A DNA stretch of 64,000 bases from a bacterium (GTDB lineage: Bacteria > Methylomirabilota > Methylomirabilia > Methylomirabilales > 2-02-FULL-66-22). The notes beneath the pieces were generated by a model. It was not told the origin of the DNA, ran no database searches, and saw only the letters and a program-made list of their open reading frames with translations. Within the stretch, counting starts at the first letter, position 1. The number at the start of each line of letters is the position of its first letter. The stretch covers positions 1-64,000 of the forward strand of contig JAKPQH010000069.1 in NCBI GenBank assembly GCA_029580855.1, read 5' to 3'. The position numbers and the translations under genes are program-made. This document shows positions 53,262 to 60,453 of the stretch, piece by piece.

Positions 53262-54419
53262 TTAGTTGCGAGGATGGCGTTCGTTGCCATTCAGCAATCT
53301 TGAATACAGGGCCATGTGGGAGTCAACCATTCTTCTAATGGAGAAATTGCCTCCGTAGATATCCGCTCGCGCGTTGGCTTCAAGCTGTTGTCGCAAACCT
53401 GGATTGTCGAGTATCCGGAGGATGCGCTCCGCCAATTTCGATATATCGCCGACGGGAACTACGAAGCCATTGTGCCCATCCTTTATCAACTCTCGATTAC
53501 CACCGGTGTCGGTGCAGACGGTCGCCTTCCCGCAACCCATATATTCGATTATGGCGTTTGACAAACCTTCGGAGTTGGAGCAGAGAACGCTTACGTCGAA
53601 GTGTTTTATGAAGGGGACGGTGTCGTGTACGCTCCCGGTAATACGTACACGGTTGGCGATCCCCAAGTCATTTGCGAGACGACGGGTCTCAGCCAGGTCT
53701 TTTTCGCCCCCACCGCCAACGATAGCCAGCGCGGCATTCGGGTACCGCTGATGGATGATCGTGAGTGCTTTCAGGAGATCCGGGTGGCGCTTTATTGGAG
53801 AAATGTTCGCCACAATTCCAATGATCGGATCCGTGGGCCCCAGCTGCCATCCAGCCCGAAGGCGTGGCGCCGCCGCCGCGTGAAATTTCGCGTGGTCGTG
53901 ACCGTTATAGATAACCGTTATTCGATCCTCTGGAAACCCTTCGCGGCGGTGTACATTCCTACGTACCGCATCACAGTTTGCGACGATCCGGTCAACAAAA
54001 ACGTTGGCAAATTTCAGCGCAGCGAGGGTGCGAGGGTTGTACCAAAAACCCATGTCTCTCCGAGAAGTTATTACGCGAGCGCCGGCCAATTTGCAAAAAA
54101 GAGGGGCGACTATGGAGCTATCAACGAAAAACGTGTGCACCAGCCGTGTGCCGGATGCCCGCAAATGCCGCGACAACTGGAATAGACGTAAAACAGTGGA
54201 CGGCGTTTTTAGCTTCCGAACACCGAGCACAGCGGTCTCACAAGGAAAATACTCTTTCGCCAAATAGGCCGTCGGCTGAAGAGCGATCAAACGAGGTTCA
54301 TATCTTGTGCGATCCAAGTTTCTGATGAGTTCGAATACTTGCCGCTCCGTTCCGCCGTTTGGCGTGTAAAAATAATCCATAACGTAGAGAATCTTGGTTG
54401 GCTGTTGAACCGATCGCAT
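53262..54419 (-). CDS. GT4-family glycosyltransferase
   Basis: 385 residues. GT-B fold: ILYVMDYFYTPNGGTERQVFELIRNL at the start; LVHTFFVDSSIVAPLFCKLAGARVITSRRD; ITVIYNGHDHAKFH; IIGIVANISPIKRHPDLLKAL (donor phosphate region); and CSNSEGLSNAIIEYMGCGKATVCTDTGGNRELI with the E-x7-E motif. A retaining enzyme that adds a sugar to the growing lipid-linked repeat unit at the cytoplasmic face. Low-GC codon style like its left neighbours. Confidence 0.92.
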   Translation of the reverse strand: MRSVQQPTKILYVMDYFYTPNGGTERQVFELIRNLDRTRYEPRLIALQPTAYLAKEYFPCETAVLGVRKLKTPSTVLRLFQLSRHLRASGTRLVHTFFVDSSIVAPLFCKLAGARVITSRRDMGFWYNPRTLAALKFANVFVDRIVANCDAVRRNVHRREGFPEDRITVIYNGHDHAKFHAAAAPRLRAGWQLGPTDPIIGIVANISPIKRHPDLLKALTIIHQRYPNAALAIVGGGGEKDLAETRRLANDLGIANRVRITGSVHDTVPFIKHFDVSVLCSNSEGLSNAIIEYMGCGKATVCTDTGGNRELIKDGHNGFVVPVGDISKLAERILRILDNPGLRQQLEANARADIYGGNFSIRRMVDSHMALYSRLLNGNERHPRN

Positions 54420-54619
54420 GGCGTCGCCAATCTAGCCTTGAGCTACGGGAAGCGCGTCTAGGCCAAATTCATTTCAGGCTGGATCGTGGGGAGATACTTG
54501 GGAGAGACCGACCGGAAGACGCCGGAGGGGCGCTCCCGCGCACTCCTCACTCCCTGGTTCGAACGGCATGTCCAATGCGGTCCTGACGTCTGACGGTTCA
54601 GAAAACCCCGAACGCCGAG

Positions 54620-55675
54620 CTACTCCCCAAAAGTCGCCCTTTTGATTGCGACGAGCTTTTGAGTGACATTGAATGGAAGGAATGACGCCGCGCGATACAA
54701 ATAAAAAACGGGGCTCACAGCAAACTCTTCCGTCACGTGGCCGCGATGAATCATCGCACGGGCTTTGGAGGGATAGCCCTCTTTGAGATATTCCTTGAAC
54801 AGGGTTGTTCTCGCGTTCCGCTCGGCGCGAAGGATGGTTTCGGTCGGAGGCCTGTTGGGGCTTTTGGACGGATGATAGATCTTACGGCAGATATCGAGAT
54901 AACACTCCAGCGTCTGATACCGCCTCGCATGGGTGAGCCGTGGCCCCCCATGGGCGCGATTCTCGGCAGTGGGCGTATCCAGGAAGAGAAGATCGCAGGC
55001 TTCACTCAACCGACAAAAAAACCAGTAGTCCTCCCAGGTAGGATAGCTCTCAGCAAATCTGACCTCCGGCGTCAGTTGTTCTCTTGCCACAAGCAATGTC
55101 CAGCATGCGGCGCAGGGTGCCTTGAGGAGAGGTGCGAAAAGATTCCCTCCGTAGACTGTGACCGGCGTATGGACTTTTGGGCCCGTCGCGCTTAGAACTC
55201 TCCGCGCGTCATATTCCTGTGTATAGATGTCCAGCCACTTCATGCTGGCTTTGCCGTTGAAACATTCGAGCCAGTAGCCGAGCCCGTTTTCGATCACGAT
55301 TCGCTGCTCGGAAAACGTGTAAAAGTTCGTATGTACGGCACGATATTCCCGGAATGCTTCGAGCATCCGAAACTGCAGTGAGAGCTTGTGGGGCAACCAC
55401 CGATCATCCGAGTCGAGAAACGCAATCCACTCACCCCTGGCCACCTCGATACCGTAATTACGTGCGACACCGGCCCCCCGATTCTTCTGGTAGATGTATC
55501 GTACACGCGGACCAAAAGATTTGACGACGTCCGCGGTGTTGTCTGTCGAGCCGTCGTCAACGACGATGATTTCGAGTTCGCAATCCGTGACGTCCTGCCG
55601 GATCACACTCTCTATGGCCTCGGAGAGGAGACGGGATCGGTTATATGTCGGGATGATGACGCTCACCGATCTCAA
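54620..55675 (-). CDS. GT2-family glycosyltransferase
   Basis: 351 residues from TTG 55675, chosen because GGAGG lies six to seven bases before it; GTG 55666 is an alternative, and the frame upstream overlaps the previous gene without protein character. GT-A fold: VSVIIPTYNRSRLLSEAIESVIRQ, EIIVVDDGSTDNTADVV, GAGVARNYGIEVARGEWIAFLDSDDRWLPHKL with the D-x-D-like metal site SDDRW, and a later WEDYWFFCRL (ED motif). Inverting glycosyltransferase of the EPS pathway. It starts 27 bases after the preceding stop. Confidence 0.9.
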   Translation of the reverse strand: MRSVSVIIPTYNRSRLLSEAIESVIRQDVTDCELEIIVVDDGSTDNTADVVKSFGPRVRYIYQKNRGAGVARNYGIEVARGEWIAFLDSDDRWLPHKLSLQFRMLEAFREYRAVHTNFYTFSEQRIVIENGLGYWLECFNGKASMKWLDIYTQEYDARRVLSATGPKVHTPVTVYGGNLFAPLLKAPCAACWTLLVAREQLTPEVRFAESYPTWEDYWFFCRLSEACDLLFLDTPTAENRAHGGPRLTHARRYQTLECYLDICRKIYHPSKSPNRPPTETILRAERNARTTLFKEYLKEGYPSKARAMIHRGHVTEEFAVSPVFYLYRAASFLPFNVTQKLVAIKRATFGE

Positions 55676-55701
55676 GCCACACCTCCATCCGCTGCTGCGG
55701 C

Positions 55702-56847
55702 TCACCCGGTCCGCGGATTCCACACGACTTGCCGTCGACCGACGAGTGCGGCGCCGAATGCGTGAGCCGAGGCCAGGTTCAAGAGACAAAAATAATATGG
55801 GAGCAGAAGGAGCCGACTCGACTGGCCACGCCGGTCGAGAAACCAACCCATGAGGGCGATAAGATAGAAGGTGGTCTGCAACAGGCAGAGAGCAAAAAAG
55901 GAGAAACCGCGGCCGGCGAGCGCAAGATTGGATACGTAGGCGAACGTGAGAAAAAGAAACGCCCCGTAGCGAAGGAACTTATGCGATAGAAGCTGCCAGG
56001 AATATAGTCCGAAGCGTAACGGGTTGAAAAGGGTTTTCATGTCCCAGAGGGCGCGCAGAGCCCTCAGAGACACGCGCACCCGCATCTTGTACTCGTCCCG
56101 TGCCTTGACCAGCGCGGTCTCTCGCAGGATTGCCGCGGGTTCAAAAACCACACGGTACCCGCGCTTCACCACCATCATGGGCAAGACGAAATCCGGCTGC
56201 TGGTCGGCCCGCATCGGTTCATACAATTCCCGCCGCACGGCATCGATCCCGCCGTTTACCCCGACAAGCGAACCCGCCCGCGTTTCCGCCAGACGGACGA
56301 CATTCTCGTAGTCCATGTATGTCGAACACCCCTGGCTCACGTTGCTCGAATCTTCAGGCCTCACGTAGCGGATCTGGCCGGTGACATACCCGACCGTCGG
56401 GTCTGAGAAATTGGCCACCAACTCCCGCAGTGCGCCTGTATCGTACAGCGAGTTCGCATCCGAGAACACCAGGATGTCGCCACGGGCGACGCGAGCGGCC
56501 ATGTTCAAGGCAGCCGTCTTTCCGGCCCGCGGTTCCTGCCGTAGAAGCTGCACCCTGTCCGCCTGGAATTCGCGGACGATGGCGTCGGTCCGGTCGCTGG
56601 ACCCGTCGGACACGACAAAGATCTCTCGCTTCTCCCTCGGGTAATCGAGCTGGATCTTGTTCTCCAGGGTCTGGCGGATGTGCGCCTCTTCGTTATAAGC
56701 AGCGATCAGGATGGTGACGGTCGGTTCCAATGGATCCCGCTTGACGCGCCGGTTGAGTGCCGCTCCGCACAGGGCGATCAGGATAGGATAACCGACGTAA
56801 ATGTACACAATGACGCCGACCGATACCCAAAAGACAAGCGGCCACAT
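55702..56847 (-). CDS. Membrane GT2 glycosyltransferase (cellulose-synthase-like, processive type)
   Basis: 381 residues. One N-terminal membrane segment (VFWVSVGVIVYIYVGYPILIALCGAAL), the GT-A domain (VTILIAAYNEEAHIRQTLENK, VVSDGSSDRTDAIV, DILVFSDANSLYD with the D-x-D equivalent), a middle YMDYENVVRLAETRAGSLVGVNGGIDAVRR, and three to four C-terminal membrane segments. Instead of the full Q-x-x-R-W of cellulose synthase it has SLRALRALWDMK. Typical of EPS biosynthesis glycosyltransferases next to exosortase genes. Confidence 0.9.
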   Translation of the reverse strand: MWPLVFWVSVGVIVYIYVGYPILIALCGAALNRRVKRDPLEPTVTILIAAYNEEAHIRQTLENKIQLDYPREKREIFVVSDGSSDRTDAIVREFQADRVQLLRQEPRAGKTAALNMAARVARGDILVFSDANSLYDTGALRELVANFSDPTVGYVTGQIRYVRPEDSSNVSQGCSTYMDYENVVRLAETRAGSLVGVNGGIDAVRRELYEPMRADQQPDFVLPMMVVKRGYRVVFEPAAILRETALVKARDEYKMRVRVSLRALRALWDMKTLFNPLRFGLYSWQLLSHKFLRYGAFLFLTFAYVSNLALAGRGFSFFALCLLQTTFYLIALMGWFLDRRGQSSRLLLLPYYFCLLNLASAHAFGAALVGRRQVVWNPRTG

Positions 56848-56905
56848 CGGAACGAGTGCCCCCCCATTCGGACGGACAAGTCGTCCGCATCTTTCCGCCT
56901 ATTGC

Positions 56906-57544
56906 TCAGGAACGGCTCGATAAATGGCTGTGCACGGCGCGGACGAGGTTCGGCAAAAAAACGGATTCGGACGCAGAGGGTTTTGGTTGTCCCTCGGCGA
57001 CCGCCCGCTCGCTGAAGACGACGACGAGCGCTCCGTTTGTCCGCCGGTGCCGGAACGCGTCGTAGAGAATATAGAGTTTCGCCGCGTAGCGGTTCGCGAC
57101 GATGCGGCCGTTGATGTCGAACCAATAATACACCGACCAACGTTTCCCACTCTGCGATAAGAGCGTCCGAGAGATCCGAGGGGGTGAGTCCGCAGACCGT
57201 TGCAGATAGAGCGCCTCGGCCCCGTCGGCTAGTCTGCGCGACTGGGAATCCACGAGCTTTCTGTTGGCGTCCTGAGACCGAAAGTACCCGACATAGAGCC
57301 CGAATGCCTCGCCGGAAGGGCCGCGGTAGAGGCGAACGAATTCTTCGTCAGTATACGCAAGGCGAAACGGAGACGCCTGAAGGCTGGCCGGTTCACCGAC
57401 CCACCCGTCAAGCTGCCCGGGCAACGAGCTCAACGATCTTGGCAGCTCGACCGGCGTCAGGTGATGGAAATAATAGATGGCCGCCGTGCCGAGAAGCGTC
57501 AGCAACGCCACCGCAACGGCAACGTTCCACCGACGGGTTCCCAT
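56906..57544 (-). CDS. EpsI-like exosortase-associated protein
   Basis: 212 residues from ATG 57544, sharing one base with the exosortase stop (TGATG). An N-terminal membrane anchor (VAVAVALLTLLGTAAIYYF) is followed by the EpsI domain: LPGQLDGWVGEPASLQ, YTDEEFVRLYRGPSGEAFGLYVGYF, WSVYYWFDINGRIVANRYAAKLYILYDAFRHRRTNGALVVV. EpsI proteins accompany or are fused to EpsH/XrtA exosortases; their biochemical role is not known. Periplasmic side expected. Confidence 0.9.
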   Translation of the reverse strand: MGTRRWNVAVAVALLTLLGTAAIYYFHHLTPVELPRSLSSLPGQLDGWVGEPASLQASPFRLAYTDEEFVRLYRGPSGEAFGLYVGYFRSQDANRKLVDSQSRRLADGAEALYLQRSADSPPRISRTLLSQSGKRWSVYYWFDINGRIVANRYAAKLYILYDAFRHRRTNGALVVVFSERAVAEGQPKPSASESVFLPNLVRAVHSHLSSRS

Positions 57545-58500
57545 CAGGGTCTCTCCGGTGAGATCCCACGCGAGGCGCCTGGCGCGGTTGCTCGGCGCGC
57601 CCCGCGGGACACGGCTACCGGACACGGGCATGTCTTCGGCCAGCGGCGAAGAAGCCAGATCGCCGCAAAGATCACCCCAATGCCGATCCAGTATACGAAA
57701 AGACCCTGCAGCGTATGGATCGGCCGGCCGGCGATGCCTGCCCCCATATACTCCACCCCGATACCGATCAACGCGACGCGAACCCCGTTGGCCATCACGC
57801 CCACGGTGGCGGCAAAGCACACAAGGGCGATACGACGCCGCCATGTCGGCAGCGTCAGATAAGCCAGCGGAACCGTCAAGGCGATGACCGAGATCACGTA
57901 CCGAGCCCCACTGCACGCCTCCGCCACTTCCAGCGTGAGGCCCGGCAGGTGAAGGTATTGACCCGCACGGTGTACGGGAATCCCGACGATTCGGAGGAGC
58001 GACGCCGCGTTGTGCGCCGCCAGGAGCTGGAGATACCAGTCAACCGACGCCGTGACCTCGTCGAAAAGGGGAAATGCGAACGCGAGGAAATACAGGGGGA
58101 GTGCGAGAGCCTTGAAGAAGCGTGAGCCCCCGAGGAGCAGCACCAAACCAGTGAGCATCGCGACCAGAGAGAATTGTTCGAGCACCGCCGTGGCGCTGAG
58201 TTTTCCCGCCAGCAGTACAGCGGCGGCCATCAGCATGATGGGAACGCCCAGCGCGAAGTTCGGTAGAACCTCCAGGCCTGCAAGTTTCTTGCGTTGGCGC
58301 CAGACCAGGTACAGCGCGGCGAGCACCACGAAGTAACCATGGCTGTAGTCGTCGCGTCCTGGAATCCCCTGCCACGTTTGGAAGATCGTGAGGCATACCG
58401 GCGCATAGAGAACAGCGCACGCCAAAGTCACGAAGGCGAGCTGCACGCGCATGAGGTTCGAGGCGATGGACTGTTTTTTTTCCAACGGGGCACCGCTCAT
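57544..58500 (-). CDS. Exosortase, EpsH/XrtA type
   Basis: 318 residues, about eight membrane segments. The catalytic triad is visible: C196 in EVAEACSGARYVISVI, R241 in MANGVRVALIGIG, H262 in RPIHTLQGLFVYW. SHGYFVVLAALYLVW near residue 53 is the usual N-terminal mark. Exosortases cut and sort proteins with a C-terminal PEP-CTERM signal, probably attaching them to the EPS. No PEP-CTERM protein was seen in the window. The preceding deacetylase stop is 16 bases upstream of its start, and EpsI overlaps its end. Confidence 0.93.
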   Translation of the reverse strand: MSGAPLEKKQSIASNLMRVQLAFVTLACAVLYAPVCLTIFQTWQGIPGRDDYSHGYFVVLAALYLVWRQRKKLAGLEVLPNFALGVPIMLMAAAVLLAGKLSATAVLEQFSLVAMLTGLVLLLGGSRFFKALALPLYFLAFAFPLFDEVTASVDWYLQLLAAHNAASLLRIVGIPVHRAGQYLHLPGLTLEVAEACSGARYVISVIALTVPLAYLTLPTWRRRIALVCFAATVGVMANGVRVALIGIGVEYMGAGIAGRPIHTLQGLFVYWIGIGVIFAAIWLLRRWPKTCPCPVAVSRGARRATAPGASRGISPERP

Positions 58501-58516
58501 TGAAATGGGAAAGCGA

Positions 58517-59470
58517 TCACGTGCGGCCGGTGGCCGCAATCCTGTCCAAATCGATCCCCGGGACGGGTTGCATACCCTCTAGGACAACCGCGATCGAGCG
58601 GAAGCGCCAGCGATGGAGCAATGCCGTGAGCTTTTGCTCCGCCGTGTGAAGATTGACTGTGTGACGAAAGCGGGAGAGCCAAGACCCGCTTCGGATGCGC
58701 GGCTGGTCGGGGTCGAGCTCCCAAGGGTGTATGTAGAGAACCGCCGGGACTCTATCCTTTTCGACAACACGTCCGATGGCGCGGTAGAACACCCAGTCCG
58801 GGACAAGCCTCAAATACCCTCCGCCTCCGATGGGTAGATTGACACCCAGCGTGCGCACGGTCGCAAGCGGAAATTCCATAATCGATCTTTCCGCCGTGGT
58901 GGATGAACCCGGGCTCGTCACGACCTTGAAGGGCCGACGAGGAGCCGCCGGAATACCATACCGATCGCGGTACACCGGGAATATGCTGGAATCGTACTGA
59001 AAGCCTTCCTCGACCAAGATCTCCAACGCCCAGAGACTCTTGGCGGTGATGGAAAAACTGGGCGCGCGGTAACCGACGACGGGTTCTCCCAGTATGTCTT
59101 CGAGGATGCCCTTGGCGCGACGAGTATCTTCGCGAAATTCATCGGGCGAACACTGGTAAACCAGGCGATGGGCATAACTGTGACACCCCACCTCATGACC
59201 GGCCGCACGGATGCGCCGGATGAGATCCGGGTGTCGCTCTGCCGTCCACCCCAGCGCAAAGAACGTCGCGGTAACGTCGGTGCGCGAGAATACGTCCAGA
59301 AGCCGGTCCGTGCTCCGCTCGACACGCGTTTCGAACGTATCCCAGCTCGAACGCGGGATCACGTCCTCGAATCCACTCACCTGGAAGTACTCTTCTACGT
59401 CAACGGTGAGGGCGTTGGTGATGGGCGTCGCGTTGTTCGGTGCGTTGAGTTGAGGAGTGGATTGGGTCAA
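58517..59470 (-). CDS. XrtA-locus polysaccharide deacetylase (DUF3473 type)
   Basis: 317 residues if TTG 59470 is the start. ALTVDVEEYFQVSGFEDVI (metal Asp), ATFFALGWTAERHPDLIRRI, GHEVGCHSYAHRLVYQCSPDEFREDTRRAKGIL (both metal His), GYRAPSFSIT, and the C-terminal GGGGYLRLVPDWVFYRAI ... YIHPWELDPDQPRI typical of the PEP-CTERM/XrtA deacetylase subfamily. The first 20 residues (TQSTPQLNAPNNATPITN) are not conserved and are encoded by the TTGAG-type repeat; a non-ATG start nearer 59410 is possible. Deacetylates the polymer. Confidence 0.88.
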   Translation of the reverse strand: MTQSTPQLNAPNNATPITNALTVDVEEYFQVSGFEDVIPRSSWDTFETRVERSTDRLLDVFSRTDVTATFFALGWTAERHPDLIRRIRAAGHEVGCHSYAHRLVYQCSPDEFREDTRRAKGILEDILGEPVVGYRAPSFSITAKSLWALEILVEEGFQYDSSIFPVYRDRYGIPAAPRRPFKVVTSPGSSTTAERSIMEFPLATVRTLGVNLPIGGGGYLRLVPDWVFYRAIGRVVEKDRVPAVLYIHPWELDPDQPRIRSGSWLSRFRHTVNLHTAEQKLTALLHRWRFRSIAVVLEGMQPVPGIDLDRIAATGRT

Positions 59471-59556
59471 TTGCGTTTCTTGAATTATTGAGTCCGTTGC
59501 GTCGATTGAGCTATTGAGTCGATGAAAGGCGTTGAGCCCGTCGCGTTCGCTGAGTT
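59436..59556. repeat. TTGAG-type 8-mer array, left of the four-helix-bundle gene
   Basis: Tandem variants of TTGAGNNN: TTGAGTTGAGG near 59445; TTGAATTA, TTGAGTCC, then TTGCGTCGA, TTGAGCTA, TTGAGTCG between 59480 and 59523; CGTTGAG near 59530; CTGAGTTATTGAGG near 59550. It overlaps the proposed deacetylase start and runs to the end of the four-helix-bundle gene. Confidence 0.6.
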
Positions 59557-59941
59557 ATTGAGGACGCAGGCGAGGGGATCGGCGCAGTAGCGAGGTGATG
59601 AGGCCGGAGAGGATCTTGGCAACCTCCTCGGCTTTGTCGTATAGCTTGGAGAATTCCCTGTCGCTCAGGTACTCTTGATCTATTGCCACGTACAGAAGGC
59701 TTTGAACTTCGGCTGTGGATCCCTTGGCGATAAAGAGAAACTGGGTAAACTCTTTGTCGGTTCTGCGACAGAAACCTTCGGCAATGTTTGACATGATGGA
59801 GACTGAGGCAGCCTGCACCTGATCGCGGAGTCGTCGGTCGCGGCGAAGTCCCGGTTAGGTCCTGCAGAGATTGTAAACCTGCTTCGTAAGCACCCTAGCT
59901 TCTTGCCAGGCTCGAATATCTTCAAACCTTTTGATCGTCAC
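59555..59941 (-). pseudogene. Four-helix-bundle protein (23S rRNA-intervening-sequence/S23 type) with an in-frame stop
   Basis: A GTG start at 59941 has GAGGA upstream and reads TIKRFEDIRAWQEARVLTKQVYNLCRT, then TAA (59857-59855), and continues in the same frame with LRDQVQAASVSIMSNIAEGF, TDKEFTQFLFIAKGSTAEVQSLLYVAIDQEYLSD and KLYDKAEEVAKILSGLITSLL. That is the whole family order, about 128 codons. The stop comes after 29 codons, so only a fragment would be made unless there is readthrough or a downstream start (GTG in DQVQ). Such proteins form pentameric barrels resembling Avd of diversity-generating retroelements; function unknown. It is flanked on both sides by TTGAG-type repeats. Confidence 0.7.
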
Positions 59942-59954
59942 GAGTATCCTCGTG
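59939..59954. repeat. Small palindrome at the four-helix-bundle start
   Basis: CACGAG-TATC-CTCGTG covers the GTG start codon and its Shine-Dalgarno sequence on the minus strand; folding would hide both. Confidence 0.4.
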
Positions 59955-59985
59955 GGTCGACCGGTCGAGTTCCCGGGTTCATAGA

Positions 59986-60103
59986 GTCCGTTGAGTTATT
60001 GAGTCTATTGAGGCCACAGTGCGCTATAGAACCGTTCGCGCTCTTCCCGGTATTCAAAACGCTGCGTTTGCTCAAAAAACTCAATAACTGAGTGGACTCA
60101 ACG
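59986..60103. repeat. TTGAG-type 8-mer arrays, right of the four-helix-bundle gene, in both orientations
   Basis: Forward units TTGAGTTA (59991-59998), TTGAGTCT (59999-60006) and TTGAGGCC (60008-60015) follow AGTCCG. After 60 bases come opposite-orientation units: GCTCAAAAAACTCAATAACTG and GGACTCAACGG (60070-60103). This matches the forward/reverse plan of the polyol-operon spacers. Confidence 0.6.
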
Positions 60104-60447
60104 GCCTGCTTTCCGAAACAGGCTTCGCCCCTTCGGGACCACCACACTTCCTCGGAGGTGACCCCGCGCATCTGATCCCTGCCGGTTCCGTCGCCGCGTG
60201 CCGTTGGTTACCCGGGCCACGAGCAACCGCCCCCTGCGTCGCGCCTCCCGCAGGAAGGGAACCTATGAAACGACGAGCGGCCCATCTTCGCCGACGCACC
60301 GCCGTCGTGACGTCCGAATTGGCCGTTCGGGGTTACACACGGCGGAGACGGCTATCCGCGTGCTTCAAGGGGCTGAAGCGCCGCCGCCTCACCATGCATG
60401 ACCATCCATCAATGGTCAAGCATTCTTCCGGCGCACCGTGTGGGCAA
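60104..60447. other. Spacer between the repeat region and the chain-length gene, with two hairpins
   Basis: Holds GCTTCA-AGGGGC-TGAAGC (60362-60379) and TGACCAT-CCATCA-ATGGTCA (60399-60418), both perfect stems. They lie downstream of the Wzc-like gene (minus strand), so they may act in 3' end formation. No riboswitch recognised. Confidence 0.4.
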
Positions 60448-60453
60448 TCATGA
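60265..60453 (+). CDS. Small Arg-rich open frame, doubtful
   Basis: 62 codons starting MKRRAAHLRRRTAVV with AGGAAGGGA a suitable distance upstream. Very basic, no family. It is antisense to the locus and overlaps the end of the chain-length gene by six bases. The good ribosome site is the only reason to list it. Confidence 0.2.
   Translation: MKRRAAHLRRRTAVVTSELAVRGYTRRRRLSACFKGLKRRRLTMHDHPSMVKHSSGAPCGQS

Noticed and set aside
54545..54570. GGTTCGAAC as a tRNA T-loop
   Set aside because: No matching anticodon, D-arm or acceptor stem around it.
60110..60447. Cyclic-di-GMP riboswitch in the EPS spacer
   Set aside because: Stems are present but not the conserved internal sequences of GEMM-type aptamers.
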